Source: Gammaproteobacteria bacterium AqS3 (lineage in GTDB: Bacteria > Pseudomonadota > Gammaproteobacteria > MEIF01 > AqS3). From it: a DNA stretch of 64,000 nt. Location of the stretch: the NCBI GenBank assembly GCA_001750645.1, contig MEIF01000006.1:1-64000 (forward strand). The letters are read 5' to 3'. Shown one piece after another: positions 37,110 to 49,508 of this stretch (positions within the stretch are counted from its first letter, which is position 1; each line of letters starts with the position of its first letter). The position numbers were made by a program, and so were the translations under genes. The notes below the pieces were generated by a model. The model did not search any database. It was not told where the DNA came from and was given only the letters and a program-made list of their open reading frames with translations.

Positions 37110-38233
37110 GCTTGTTTTTTGGGACGTCCGGGCTTTCTCTTGGCGACAGCTCCGGATGCCTTATTGGTCGATCCCTTTGGCCGACCCGGCTTTTTCTTGG
37201 CGACAGGAGCAGCGTCCGTATTGCCGGATTCTTTTGGTTGCCCGGACTCTCCTATGGCGACAGCCGCAGAGGTTTGGTTTTTGGATCCCTTTGGCCGGCC
37301 TGGCTTTTTCTTGGCGACGGTCGCAGAGGTTTGGCTGCTGGATCCCTTTGGCCGACCTGGCTTTTTCTTGGCGACAGGAGCAGCGTCTGTATTGCCGGAC
37401 TCTTTTGGTTTCCCGGGCTCTTCTTTGGCGACAGCCGCAGAGGTTTGGCTGCTGGAGCCCTTTGGCCGGCCTGGCTTTTTCTTGGCGACGGTCGCAGAGG
37501 TTTGGTCGCTCGATGCCTTCGGCCGGCCTGGCTTTTTCTTGGCGACAGCTTTGGCGCTTGAACTGGTGGAACCTTTCGGCCGCCCGGGTTTTCTTTTCGG
37601 AGATGCGGCTGCTTCTTTGCGCCCGGGTTTGGCGGGATCGGCTGCGGCAACAGCACTCTCCTTTAATTTGTCTTTCTGCTTTTCAAATTTTTGGATGCTC
37701 TTGCCGAATCGCGCCAAGCGCTTTTTGACCTTTGATGCGGTAGTCCGTTCACTCTCCCGCTCTAGCTTTTGCTTCATGGTCGCCAGCTTTTTGACGAGAG
37801 ATTTCTTGGCGGTGTCGGCGTACTGTTTGCGCCATTTCTTCTCGGCGGCTTCAGCAGACTTTTTCAGAGCGGCGATCTTGTCGTCAATTTTGGCTATGCG
37901 CAGGTTATTGCGCAGCTCGGCCAATTTGGTCTTGGATGTTTTCAGGGTTCTTTCAGCTTCGGTGAACTTGCGTTTGCGCAATGCGGTGGCACCGTTTTTG
38001 AGGGCGGCTCGGGCCTTGGTGACCAATGCCTGGTTATTGCTGACCTCTTTCATTTGCTTCTGCACAGTGAGCTGAACTTCACGGGCAAAACTTCCGACCG
38101 CACTCTTTCTCTTTGCGGTGGATCGCCGCTTTGCGGAGTTTTTCGATCCGGGGGGTCTTCCCCTGCGGCGTTTGACGGTGGTGGATGGGATGGATGTGTT
38201 CGCAGCGGGGCGTCCAGGCTTTTTCGGCGTCAT
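37106..38233 (-). CDS. AT-hook / histone H1-like nucleoid protein (AlgP-like architecture)
   Basis: The 375-residue, highly basic protein has no signal or membrane segment. Nine AT-hook cores GRP are present at residues 7, 25, 217, 236, 254, 292, 312, 350 and 369. Two degenerate hooks (GKP at 274, GQP at 331) fill the gaps, so the C-terminal part has a regular period of about 19 residues. Typical unit: KKKPGRPKGSS. Residues 50-195 are Lys/Glu-rich and probably helical or coiled coil. AT-hooks bind the minor groove of AT-rich DNA. The layout resembles AlgP of Pseudomonas, though the repeat differs. It is first in an operon with tsaB and uppP. A TATAAT lies on the minus strand at 38269-38274 with TTAACA 19 bases upstream. 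Confidence 0.82.
   Translation of the reverse strand: MTPKKPGRPAANTSIPSTTVKRRRGRPPGSKNSAKRRSTAKRKSAVGSFAREVQLTVQKQMKEVSNNQALVTKARAALKNGATALRKRKFTEAERTLKTSKTKLAELRNNLRIAKIDDKIAALKKSAEAAEKKWRKQYADTAKKSLVKKLATMKQKLERESERTTASKVKKRLARFGKSIQKFEKQKDKLKESAVAAADPAKPGRKEAAASPKRKPGRPKGSTSSSAKAVAKKKPGRPKASSDQTSATVAKKKPGRPKGSSSQTSAAVAKEEPGKPKESGNTDAAPVAKKKPGRPKGSSSQTSATVAKKKPGRPKGSKNQTSAAVAIGESGQPKESGNTDAAPVAKKKPGRPKGSTNKASGAVAKRKPGRPKKQA
37121..37585 (-). repeat. 57-bp repeat array encoding the AT-hooks
   Basis: The 3' third of the AT-hook gene consists of about nine units near 57 bp (19 codons). A higher-order 171-bp duplication is visible: the segment starting GCGACAGGAGCAGCGTC at 37200 on the plus strand recurs at 37371 with few changes. 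Tandem growth by unequal crossover is likely. Confidence 0.85.
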
Positions 38234-38292
38234 GGGAGTGATTTCCGAGGGTCTGCAAAATGTGCGGCATTATAACCAAGGAGGCATAAAAA

Positions 38293-38388
38293 ATGTTAAA
38301 CTCCAAAAGTCTGTCATGCAGTTATGCGAAAAACGGCTCCAATAAAACTGCGGCAGAATTTCCGCTGACTGTTTTGTTGATCCAATAA
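38293..38388 (+). CDS. Possible 31-residue small ORF upstream of the lipoprotein
   Basis: ATG 38293 is preceded by a perfect AAGGAGG (38278-38284) at eight bases. The frame stays open to TAA at 38386, giving MLNSKSLSCSYAKNG followed by 16 further residues. No membrane helix or regulatory amino-acid run is visible. It overlaps the divergent promoter of the AT-hook gene. It could be a leader peptide for the lipoprotein gene 37 bases downstream, or chance. Confidence 0.3.
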   Translation: MLNSKSLSCSYAKNGSNKTAAEFPLTVLLIQ

Positions 38389-38425
38389 CTACAGCTCATC
38401 CAATGTGAACGTGGAGGATAAGAAA

Positions 38426-38902
38426 ATGAAAAAACTGGTGTCAATGATATTGCTGGTCGGCCTGCTGGCGGCGTGTTCAGGTGGCGATGATGGGGTCAAA
38501 GAAGAACCCGTCGCTGAGGCAGCCGATGTGATCCCCGAGGTTGTTGTCCAAGCCATTGCCGATCTGAGCGAAAATTTGGAAGTCCCGGAAACAGACATTT
38601 CCCTGATGGATTTCAAGGCGGTGAGCTGGTCTGACACCAGTCTCGGCTGTCCCGAGGAAATTAGGGTGTATTCGCCGGTGATGAAGGACGGGTACCGCAT
38701 TCGACTGAAAAGCGGTGATGCAACCTACCACTATCACGCCGGTTCGGACATGAAATTCTCCCTCTGCGACCAGGAAAATCGACAAGAGCCTGCCGAAATC
38801 AAGGAGGGGGAGCCTTCCGGAGAGGCAATGAAAAAAGCGGCGCCTTCTGACATGAAGATGAAAGAGAGTGAAACGGCTTCCAAGAAAGGGTATGGAAAGT
38901 AA
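38426..38902 (+). CDS. Small lipoprotein with SLGCP motif
   Basis: The 158-residue product begins with a lipoprotein signal (KKLVSMILLVGLLAAC, lipobox LAAC). A conserved-looking core follows: VSWSDTSLGCPEEIRVYSPV, GYRIRLKSGDATYHYHAG and a later Cys in FSLCDQ. This resembles small bacterial proteins carrying W-x-D-x-SLGCP and YHYH elements, whose function is unknown. The end is Lys/Glu/Met-rich. ATG 38426 has GGAGG ten bases upstream; a GTG at 38405 is in frame but less likely. Confidence 0.7.
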   Translation: MKKLVSMILLVGLLAACSGGDDGVKEEPVAEAADVIPEVVVQAIADLSENLEVPETDISLMDFKAVSWSDTSLGCPEEIRVYSPVMKDGYRIRLKSGDATYHYHAGSDMKFSLCDQENRQEPAEIKEGEPSGEAMKKAAPSDMKMKESETASKKGYGK

Positions 38903-39369
38903 AGGGAACTAGACCTACACATATACCTATTCAGTCTTCTCTGCACCCAGTCAAAGCCGTGATCAGGGTTTTCCCGGGCTCCCCCTGAGCCTTTCAGTCC
39001 CAGTCCCGGCACTGGCCTTGCTTGCAAATACTTCAAAGCCTGTCCACTCCCTGAAATTCATCTCAGCTTTTCACTCGCCTTTTCTCGGACGGACCGGCGG
39101 CGAGCACAGTGAATCTCGTCACGTCACCCCTGCAAACAAAAGCAAACAGGGTTTGGAAATGCCGAGGGGGGGGGGATGCAGAATGACCTTGACCCCTCGC
39201 ATGACGGTTGCCAGAGCGCCTTTGTCCTTCGCCATCGTCGCTTCATTGATGTCAAGGGCGTCTGCACTGACGGGGGAGCCTCTCGCCCAATGTTCGGGAC
39301 ATCTGAGGCTGGGGGCTTGATTCAGCCCAGCCAATATAATGCCGCCCGCCTCGGAGCCAACCAAGGGTC
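38903..39369 (+). other. 467-bp intergenic stretch before uvrA
   Basis: No gene can be supported here. A run of ten G lies at 39166-39175. A TATAAT at 39335-39340, followed by GCCGCCCGCC, sits 30 bases before the uvrA ATG and may be its -10, but no -35 fits. I found no CTGT-N8-ACAG LexA site, although uvrA is SOS-controlled in E. coli. A reverse-strand frame of 81 codons (39119-39364) has no recognisable homology. Confidence 0.5.
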
Positions 39370-42315
<2,946 letters not shown>

Positions 42316-42655
42316 GGCTCGGGGCTGACAGCCCGTCATACGTGTTGAGAGCTGTGCACACGCCAAGGCGCTGGGCAGAGGGATCAAGGCATGATCCAGT
42401 TTGAGCAGGGAGTTGAAGACCCACTTCGGGCGGTGAATAGTTGGCGATGGATGGGATGTATTCGGATGAAAAAATCGTGTATCATTGCCGAACAGTCATG
42501 CCCGCCTCTGGCACATAATCAATATGACAGTCTCCAAAATGACAACAACAAAAACAACAAAATCTCAATATCAATACAGCAGCTATCGAAAGCTCCTTCA
42601 TATTGACGATGCTATACTCCTTATCGGAAACCTTAATCAACATAGGTGGTCTCCC
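42316..42655 (+). other. 340-bp AT-richer leader before the autotransporter gene
   Basis: After uvrA the base composition drops. Around 42,530-42,600 there is an A-rich stretch (CAACAACAAAAACAACAAAA). TATACT at 42613-42618 could be a -10 but lacks a spaced -35. AGGTGG precedes the ATG at 42656. An in-frame ATG at 42485 would add 57 residues without signal-peptide character, so I treat this part as untranslated leader. Confidence 0.4.
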
Positions 42656-45600
42656 ATGAAAATATTCTCCCTTTTAATAAACCTTCACTTGCTTCGACTC
42701 CTGTCGTTATCAGCAGCCCTGCTGTTGACGGCAGGAGTTTCCTCTGCATCCGAGGCGGCTGCTGAGGCAGCTTCTGAGGCGGCTGAGAACACACCGCAGT
42801 TGCGAAAGACTGTCGAGGAGGGAGGAACTCAGACTTTCAAAGTCTCACTGAGAACCGTCCCGACCGAAGAGATAACAGTCAATGCATCAGTGGTTAACGG
42901 CCCCATTGTGATTTCGCCGGTCTCTCTGACTTTCACTGCTGAAAATTGGGATGTTCCCCAGGTCGTGACGGTCAGTGCTGATCAAGATGAGGACTCCGAC
43001 AATACCGAGGCTCATGTCGGCCTGATCGCCAGCGGCGGCGAATATGAAAACAAGACCGGGCTGATCGCTTTTGACGTGATTGACGATGACGCTCCTCCGG
43101 GACTTCCAGGTGAGGGTGCGGTTTTGTCGTCGCCCTCCGGCAGCCCTTCATACACTTTGATCGTGGGATCTCCGCCAGAAGTGCAGGAGGGTGCATCCGC
43201 AGATCCCAGCACTGGTTTGAATGTCAAATTGAGTGGTGCACCGACGGGGTCTGTGACTGTGACGGTGGCCAGCGGAGACACCGACGCGATCAAGTTTGTC
43301 AATTCACCGCTCACGTTTGATGCCAGCAACTGGAACGAATTCCAGACTGCCAGTGCAGTGGCCCCTCACGATGCCAACGCCATTGAAGAGAGCGTCACCG
43401 TCACCGTAACCGCAGCGGGCGGAGGCTACGACGGCATTACCTCCCAGGCCGAGGCCAAGACGTTGGAAGATGATGTCACCGGAGTGGTGGTGTCGGCATC
43501 GGAAATCACCATGGAAGAGCAAGCGTCCGCAGCCTTTTCAGTTATGCTGAATTCGCAGCCAACGGAAGGTCTTGATGTTGTTGTTGCGGTGTCAGCAGTT
43601 GACAGCGCCGGTGAGTCAACCGATGCAATCAGTATCGCAACAGATGGTGCTTCCAATAATCTGGCCTTCAGCTACGACAACTGGAATGTCCCCCAGACAG
43701 TCAACATCTCAGCGGCCAGGGATGCCGATGCAGTCGACACTCAGTCAATCATCCAGATAAGCGCCAGCAACGGTGCCGACTATCAGAATGTCCAGCATGC
43801 CTTCCCGGTGATGGTCACTGATCTGGACACCCAGGGATTGAACGTGTCCGCCTCTGCCTTGTCGATTGAAGAGGGCAATGATGTCACCTTTGATATTCAG
43901 CTGGACACGCAGCCAATTGGCGATGTCAGCGTTTCGATCAGCAAGTCTGAAAATGCGGATCTGGAAATCCAGCCCGCCTCGCTGATCTTCACTTCTTCCA
44001 ATTGGAACGCTTCGCAGACGGTGACCGTGTCTGCCACCCAAGACGACGATGCCGTGGCTGATGAGGCTAAGATCTCAATTGCCGCCTCGGGTGCCGATTA
44101 CGACGGTCAGACGGGTCAGGTGGATGTCAGCATCACTGATGACGATGAGGCTGCGCTGTTCATGACTGTCACTGAGGTCGAAGTCCTTGAAGGTGAAAGA
44201 GCCAGCTTTGATGTGCATTTGACCAGTGAGCCCACGGTTGAGGTTAGGGTTGACTTGGCCAGCGATGACCCCAGTGTGGTGGATATGTCTCAAGATCCAT
44301 TGACCTTTGATGCCTCAAACTGGCGCATCGCCAAGAGGGTTGTCGTGCAGACCGTGCAGGACGACATCATGGTCGACAGAACCACGCGGATCAGACTCTC
44401 GGCTTCCGGCGGTGAGTACGACGGCGTAACGGGCAGTGTCAACGTCACAGTTACCGACGACGACCTGCTTCATGCAGCTGCCAAGGCCGCTGCGGCGATC
44501 CAAAATGCCATGGCTGAGCAAGCCCGCGCAATCCAGGCAGCTGCACAGAGTGCGATCAGTGCTCGCTTTGAGTCTTCGCCAGGGGAGCGCACCGCAACTT
44601 TGGCGGGACGTCAGGTCACCCTCAGCCGTTCAATGCTGGGTGAGCTGGTTTCGGGCTTTGTTCAATCTGCCGCCTCGCGCACGGAAGAGGAGCGTTTTGA
44701 TCCGAATCGCTTCGGCAGCGACCGGCAGGACTTCAACTGGCTTGGATCAATCCCTCTGCGCGATGGACGTCCGGCCTTTGCCACAGTTGATCAGGTCAGC
44801 GACAGCAGTTCCGTGCCATTCCTGGGCAGCTTCACCTATGCACTTGACGGTGCTGACGGGTCTCCACTGTGGACGCTGTGGGGCGGTCGGGCTGACACGC
44901 GCAGATTCTCGGGAAGCTTCGAAGATCAGCTGATGCAGTATGACGGCTCGCAGAACTCCATATTCATGGGCTTTGACGGTCGCTTGAGCAGCAACACGAT
45001 GATGGGTGTTGCACTGTCGGCCAACAACGGCCTGACCGAGTACACGGTCGACGGCTTGGATGCCAACCTCAGAACCAACCTGATGGCGGTTCTGCCCTAC
45101 ATCAATATTGAAATGCCTGGAGGCGGCTCGATGCAGTTGATTGTCGGCAACGGCAATGGCGAGATGGAAGTCAACCAGAACCAGGGCATACAGGGATTGG
45201 TTGATCTGAGCATGGAGATGGTGTCTGTGGGCGGTCGCTGGCCGGTGGCTCAGCTGGGTCGCAGCACGCTGTCCATGACAGGCAACTACGGCATGAGCCG
45301 GATGGAAACTGGCCAGGTGTCCATGCAGTGGAACAACGAAAAGACGGTTTCCTTCAAGAACCTTGTGGCTGAGATTTCTCAGTTGAGCAGCGGGATTGAG
45401 CTGGCGCACGAGGGCTTCGGCAGCGCCTGGACGGTCTCGCCCAGAATCGGCATGACCCTGCGGCATGACAAGGGCGACGGGGTTACCGGTGAAGGTGTCG
45501 AGATCAACGGTGCTCTGCAGATGTCCGGCCCGAGTGATCGCGTCAGCGTTGAGGTTAATGCCCATTACCTGGGTGCGCACTCAGTTGAAGCGCTCAGCGA

Positions 45601-46000
45601 GTGGGGTGCCAGCCTGGAGTTCCGCCTGAACTCTCTCGAAGGCGGTCGCGGCTTGGCCATCGCAGTTGGTCCGGAATGGGGTGCTGAGCGCAGCGATATG
45701 CTGGCTCGCGAGGAAGCCTTCAACAACCTGAATCGCAATAGCTTCCAGGGCAACCAGCCGCAGCGTCGCGGTGCATTGTCTGCCAGCATGGGCTACGGCA
45801 TGGAAGGACTGGGCGGTCTGCTCACCCCGTATGCCGAATTCACCTCCACTCAGGGAGGCTATGCCAGCAGCCGGTTTATCAGCGGCCTGAAGTTCCAGGA
45901 CAGCAGTCTCCTGGAAGCGCGGTTGTTTGCTGAACAGCAGAGCAGCCAGGGCGGCCAAGACACCAACGGCATGGGCTTTGAACTGAAGAAACTGTTCTAA
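42656..46000 (+). CDS. Calx-beta-like repeat surface protein with autotransporter-type beta-barrel
   Basis: The 1114-residue protein has a signal peptide (LRLLSLSAALLLTAGVSSAS) and an Ala/Glu segment. Five repeats of about 100-115 residues follow between residues 50 and 600. Each shows a version of VEEG...F.V.L...P, then LTFTAENWDVPQVVTVSADQ, then SGGEYDGVTG and DDD, like Calx-beta (calcium-binding) repeats. A helical linker rich in Ala (about 600-635) leads to a barrel-like domain from about 690 with alternating strands such as WTLWGGRADTRRF, ending in Phe (FELKKLF), typical of outer-membrane barrels. This suggests type V self-secretion with the repeats displayed outside. The passenger ligand is unknown. 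A hairpin at 46062-46088 follows. Confidence 0.82.
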   Translation: MKIFSLLINLHLLRLLSLSAALLLTAGVSSASEAAAEAASEAAENTPQLRKTVEEGGTQTFKVSLRTVPTEEITVNASVVNGPIVISPVSLTFTAENWDVPQVVTVSADQDEDSDNTEAHVGLIASGGEYENKTGLIAFDVIDDDAPPGLPGEGAVLSSPSGSPSYTLIVGSPPEVQEGASADPSTGLNVKLSGAPTGSVTVTVASGDTDAIKFVNSPLTFDASNWNEFQTASAVAPHDANAIEESVTVTVTAAGGGYDGITSQAEAKTLEDDVTGVVVSASEITMEEQASAAFSVMLNSQPTEGLDVVVAVSAVDSAGESTDAISIATDGASNNLAFSYDNWNVPQTVNISAARDADAVDTQSIIQISASNGADYQNVQHAFPVMVTDLDTQGLNVSASALSIEEGNDVTFDIQLDTQPIGDVSVSISKSENADLEIQPASLIFTSSNWNASQTVTVSATQDDDAVADEAKISIAASGADYDGQTGQVDVSITDDDEAALFMTVTEVEVLEGERASFDVHLTSEPTVEVRVDLASDDPSVVDMSQDPLTFDASNWRIAKRVVVQTVQDDIMVDRTTRIRLSASGGEYDGVTGSVNVTVTDDDLLHAAAKAAAAIQNAMAEQARAIQAAAQSAISARFESSPGERTATLAGRQVTLSRSMLGELVSGFVQSAASRTEEERFDPNRFGSDRQDFNWLGSIPLRDGRPAFATVDQVSDSSSVPFLGSFTYALDGADGSPLWTLWGGRADTRRFSGSFEDQLMQYDGSQNSIFMGFDGRLSSNTMMGVALSANNGLTEYTVDGLDANLRTNLMAVLPYINIEMPGGGSMQLIVGNGNGEMEVNQNQGIQGLVDLSMEMVSVGGRWPVAQLGRSTLSMTGNYGMSRMETGQVSMQWNNEKTVSFKNLVAEISQLSSGIELAHEGFGSAWTVSPRIGMTLRHDKGDGVTGEGVEINGALQMSGPSDRVSVEVNAHYLGAHSVEALSEWGASLEFRLNSLEGGRGLAIAVGPEWGAERSDMLAREEAFNNLNRNSFQGNQPQRRGALSASMGYGMEGLGGLLTPYAEFTSTQGGYASSRFISGLKFQDSSLLEARLFAEQQSSQGGQDTNGMGFELKKLF

Positions 46001-46061
46001 GGCATTCGGCAGTGATGCCGATGCTAGAGAGCAGCTTCTTCAGCGGCCCTCCTCAATAGAT

Positions 46062-46088
46062 CTCACAGAAGTTATCGGCTTCTGTGAG
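46062..46088 (+). terminator. Hairpin after the autotransporter gene
   Basis: CTCACAGAAG (46062-46071) and CTTCTGTGAG (46079-46088) form a perfect 10-bp stem with loop TTATCGG, 61 bases past the stop. The following GTTCTGTT is only moderately T-rich, so termination may be partial. Confidence 0.6.
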
Positions 46089-46418
46089 GTTCTGTTATGG
46101 ATACATCGGAATAGGGCGCACAGTTTGATCGGTTGCATCACTGATCCGCACTTATACGCACTCTAAACAGTCTGGCTTTGATCAGTTTTGACGGGCTTTT
46201 TTACGGAAGTCAGGGCAGAGAGTGAAACTGCGACGCTTGACCGGCTGTTTGCCCGCCCAAGGTTTTCTGAATGAATGTCAAGCAATCCAAGGCATCACCC
46301 GTATCTGACATCGGGCAGCGCCCACGGAACATTCTTTTGTTCGTCAAGAGTGTCCCAGAGTTTCCTGGATTGGATCTCATGCCGCTCGCCGGCGAGTGTA
46401 TGACCGTTAGAAAAACAC

Positions 46419-46443
46419 CCGCCGGCTGCGGCGGTTTTTTTTT
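46419..46443. terminator. Bidirectional rho-independent terminator
   Basis: CCGCCG, loop GCTG and CGGCGG (46419-46434) are followed by nine T (46435-46443) on the plus strand. Read on the minus strand the same stem is followed by GTGTTTTT, so it can end the M16 peptidase transcript, whose stop is 40 bases away, as well as any plus-strand read-through. Confidence 0.8.
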
Positions 46444-46482
46444 GGGGGGGGGGGTGGTTTCCGAGGGGGCGTCCTGACTGCC

Positions 46483-49482
46483 CTAGGCGAGCTCTTCGCG
46501 CACGCTGCTGACCCATTTTCCAGCCTGACTGCGGGTGCGGTTGTTGCCGATGAGCAGCGCGGTGCTCGGGGTGCTGGTGTTGAGCAGGTAGGTCTCGGCG
46601 GCGGCCAGGACGTAGTCCCGATCCAAGTCGAAGTAGCTCGCTCTGCGGGCTTTGCGCTGGCTGGCGGGGCTGTGCCAGAGGCTCGCGTGCAGGGCGTCCT
46701 GGGCGAGGCTCAGCGGTGTCGATGAGCTTTCGCTGCGGCCCAGTGCGGCGATGACGGCCTCATCAAAGTCGGTCTGCGACACGCCCTCATGCACCAGCTG
46801 CGTCAGCGATTCGGAAAAAATTCCCAGGGTGCGCTCCAGATGGGGGTCGCGGTAGCTGTAGAGCAGCATGACCCCGACCTGGGAGTCAAACCCGGCTCCG
46901 CCGCCGTATGCGCCGCCCTTCTCGCGCAGCTCCCGGTGCAGGTGGCTGTGGTTGAGCAGCGCGGCGACCACGTGCAGGGCGGCGGCATCCTTGAAGGCAT
47001 ACCTCTCGTCCAGCGGGCAGGGGATGGCTCTGGCGCAGTAGTTGACCTCGCCGGGGATCAGCCAGGCGGTGTCCTCGACTTGGGGCTGGGCGTACAGACC
47101 CCTGTGCGAGTCCAGCGGCCCGCCGCTCGGGCGCAGCCTGCTGATCCAGCTGTTCGGGGGGGCCAGCTGCACGTAGCTGGAGGCTGCGGAGTCCAGTTCG
47201 GCTTCGGCGGGACCGGCGATCTGCTCGGCGCATTGGCTCAGCGAATTCATTGCCGCGCGCTCGCCGATCAAACCGATCTGGCGCGGGGCGGCACGAAGCA
47301 GCTGCTGCTGCAGGGCGCCCATGCGTCCGGCAAATTCCCGCATGCCGGCGGGGGTTTCGATGTCCCGCTTGAACTGATCCCAGCGCACAATGCCGTCCAG
47401 CCCGCTGCATTGCAGTCTCAGCATGCTCAGCGGGTGGTGTGCTGCGGCGGCCTGTCCCATTGCCAGCCGGTGACCCGAGCGGCCGATGCTGCGCCGCATG
47501 GCGTTGTGTTTCTGCACCGTCAGTTCCAGAATGCGGTCGGCCTCGTCCCAGCGCAGACCGCCGAGCCATTCGTCGATCAGGTCGATCACCTTCTTGTGCT
47601 TGCTGCGCAGCCCCCAGTTGGAGATGCGGAGGTAGCCGTGCATGTTCTGATCGCAGTCGACTGCGTGATCAATGCCGAACGGTCCGATGTCCACAAAAGT
47701 GGAGAGCCCGCCGCTGTTGGCGAGCTTGCGCCGGGTCCACTCGGCGTAGTCCATCTCGCCGACACCCAGCTGGTCGGCAAACTGGGTGAAGCGGTGCAGC
47801 TCTTTCAGCTCCTCGAAGTCAAAGGAGCCGAGCGGGAGGTTGACGGAGACGTGTACCAGGCCGTTGGCGGGGATCGAATGGCGGTACACGCTGGCCGTGC
47901 TCATCTTGATGCGACTGCCCGGCGGCAGCCGGGTCGGCTCGCGCCGGATGTCGGACAGCTCCAGCGTCGGCAGCACGCTGTTGTCCTGTGTCTCTTCCTG
48001 CTGCTGCGAGAGCGCGCGGTTCAGCCTGCGGATCCGCTCGCGCTCCGCAGGGCTGAGCGCCTTGCCGCGCTGCGAGAGCTCGCGCCGCTGCCGGCGCGCC
48101 TCGCGCTCGGCGAGCTGGATGTCCGGGGTCAGGTGCAGCTCAAGCCGGTGGGGGTTGTCCAGCAGGTAGCGGCGGATCAGCTGCGGGATCCAATCCGGAT
48201 CCCTGCTGCGCATGATCAGCCGCTTCAGCGCCTTGTCGGTGTCGATGCGCGCAGCCGCATCGCTGCCGTAGAGCAGGGCGGGCAGTGCCTCGAGCAGCAG
48301 GTCCAGCCCCCAGGGGCCGCCGCCGCCGTCGAGGGCGCGCTGGTCCAGCTCGAACTGGTGCAGGCTGGTCTCGATGAGCTCGGGGTCGATGCCGTTGTCG
48401 GACAGGTCGGTGAGCGTCCGCTCGATGAGCGCCGTGACTGCGTCGGGATCCTGGACATCCTCCAGCCCGCAGGTCAGCGTGATGTCGGACATCTCGTGCA
48501 TCAGCGAGTCGAGCCCGGCCCGCGTCCCCAGCCCGCTGCGCTGCAGTGCGCGGCGCAGCGGGGCGCTGCTGTCCCCCAGCAGGCAGCTGTAGAGCAGCTG
48601 CATGGCGAGCACCTGATCGATGTCGTCGCTGGGGCAGAGCACCCAGGCCAGGACGTGCATGGATTTGGTCTGGGTGCCGTAGTCGGGAAAGCTGGTGCGC
48701 ACCGAGCGCGGGGCCTCGAACGGGGTCTGGCGCTCGTAGCGCCGCGCCGCGCCGACGCTCTTGGCGCCGGACAGGTAGGGAGCCACCCGCTCCTGGATGT
48801 CCTGTGCTGCAATGCTGCCGCAGGTCAGGATCAGGGCGTTGGCGGGGCAGTAGTGGCGCCGGTGGAAGGTGCGCAGCTGGGCGTGGGTCAGCTGGGCGAT
48901 GGCCTCGGGCTCGCCGCCGCTGCTGTGGCGCAGCGGGGTGTCGGGAAACAGCCCGGCGCTGAGGTGGTTCCACAGGTGGTGCGTGGGGGAGTCGCGCGCA
49001 CCCTTCATCTCGTTGAACACCACGCCGTTGATGCTGAGGGTGTCGTTATCGGACAGCACCAGGCGGTGCCCCTCCTGGGCGAATGACAGCGCCGTCAGGC
49101 GCGGGGCGAACACCGCGTCCAGGTAGACGTCCATCAGGTTGAAGTAGTCCTTGCGGTGGTTGGTGGCGAACGGATAGGCGGTCCAGTCCGAGGCCGTCAT
49201 GGCATTCATGTAGGTGTGCAGCGAGCGGCGCAGCATGCCGAAGAATGGGTCGTTGACCGGGTAGCGGCGGCTGCCGCACAGGACGGTGTGCTCGAGGATG
49301 TGGGCCACGCCGGTGTCGTCCTCGGGCAGCGTGCGAAACGCCACCATGAAGGCGTTTTCCTCGCCGCCGTGCGTGAGGTGGAAATGCTTGGCTCCGCTGG
49401 GGTGCTCAAATTCGTCGACCTGCATGCGGATGCCGTGCAGCCGGTTTTGATGGGTCTGTCTGAAACCGAAGGTGTTCTGCAA
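46483..49482 (-). CDS. M16 (insulinase/presequence-protease type) zinc metallopeptidase
   Basis: The 999-residue peptidase is of the M16C type that degrades peptides in a closed chamber. The inverted zinc motif HxxEH is HILEH at residues 61-65, inside [20 protein letters not shown]. It is followed by [20 protein letters not shown] and YPFAT, hallmark of PreP/Cym1 proteins. The C-terminal half has the second, inactive pair of domains (for example [18 protein letters not shown]). No signal peptide is seen, so it is probably cytoplasmic. The TTG start at 49482 was chosen because the family alignment begins here; ATG 49425 is the alternative. Confidence 0.9.
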   Translation of the reverse strand: MQNTFGFRQTHQNRLHGIRMQVDEFEHPSGAKHFHLTHGGEENAFMVAFRTLPEDDTGVAHILEHTVLCGSRRYPVNDPFFGMLRRSLHTYMNAMTASDWTAYPFATNHRKDYFNLMDVYLDAVFAPRLTALSFAQEGHRLVLSDNDTLSINGVVFNEMKGARDSPTHHLWNHLSAGLFPDTPLRHSSGGEPEAIAQLTHAQLRTFHRRHYCPANALILTCGSIAAQDIQERVAPYLSGAKSVGAARRYERQTPFEAPRSVRTSFPDYGTQTKSMHVLAWVLCPSDDIDQVLAMQLLYSCLLGDSSAPLRRALQRSGLGTRAGLDSLMHEMSDITLTCGLEDVQDPDAVTALIERTLTDLSDNGIDPELIETSLHQFELDQRALDGGGGPWGLDLLLEALPALLYGSDAAARIDTDKALKRLIMRSRDPDWIPQLIRRYLLDNPHRLELHLTPDIQLAEREARRQRRELSQRGKALSPAERERIRRLNRALSQQQEETQDNSVLPTLELSDIRREPTRLPPGSRIKMSTASVYRHSIPANGLVHVSVNLPLGSFDFEELKELHRFTQFADQLGVGEMDYAEWTRRKLANSGGLSTFVDIGPFGIDHAVDCDQNMHGYLRISNWGLRSKHKKVIDLIDEWLGGLRWDEADRILELTVQKHNAMRRSIGRSGHRLAMGQAAAAHHPLSMLRLQCSGLDGIVRWDQFKRDIETPAGMREFAGRMGALQQQLLRAAPRQIGLIGERAAMNSLSQCAEQIAGPAEAELDSAASSYVQLAPPNSWISRLRPSGGPLDSHRGLYAQPQVEDTAWLIPGEVNYCARAIPCPLDERYAFKDAAALHVVAALLNHSHLHRELREKGGAYGGGAGFDSQVGVMLLYSYRDPHLERTLGIFSESLTQLVHEGVSQTDFDEAVIAALGRSESSSTPLSLAQDALHASLWHSPASQRKARRASYFDLDRDYVLAAAETYLLNTSTPSTALLIGNNRTRSQAGKWVSSVREELA

Positions 49483-49508
49483 GGTCGGAGGTGCCGCCGC
49501 AGGAAGGG

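Larger units (their letters stand above)
46001..46482 (+). other. 482-bp intergenic region between convergent genes
   Basis: Besides the two hairpins listed separately (46062-46088 and 46419-46443), it holds the perfect palindrome CTCGCCGGCGAG (46385-46396) and a run of eleven G (46444-46454). A frame at 46271-46477 has no ribosome site and reads through the terminator, so I do not call it. Confidence 0.5.

Noticed and set aside
37119-38075. Plus-strand frame with repeated GRPGFFLAT segments
   Set aside because: It is the antisense of the AT-hook repeats; the minus strand encodes the coherent basic protein with normal operon overlaps.
39119-39364. Reverse-strand frame of 81 codons before uvrA as a transposase remnant
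   Set aside because: No catalytic motif or terminal repeats; composition alone does not support it.
39180-39369. LexA/SOS box for uvrA
   Set aside because: No CTGT-N8-ACAG match; the nearest CTG...CAG pair has the wrong spacing.
46271-46477. Small gene of 68 codons before the M16 terminator
   Set aside because: No ribosome site, reads through a terminator stem and the G11 run, and has no similarity.
46789-49086. Plus-strand open frame of 765 codons opposite the M16 peptidase
   Set aside because: It is a shadow of a GC-rich gene on the other strand, has no recognisable domains, and the minus-strand protein has clear family motifs.
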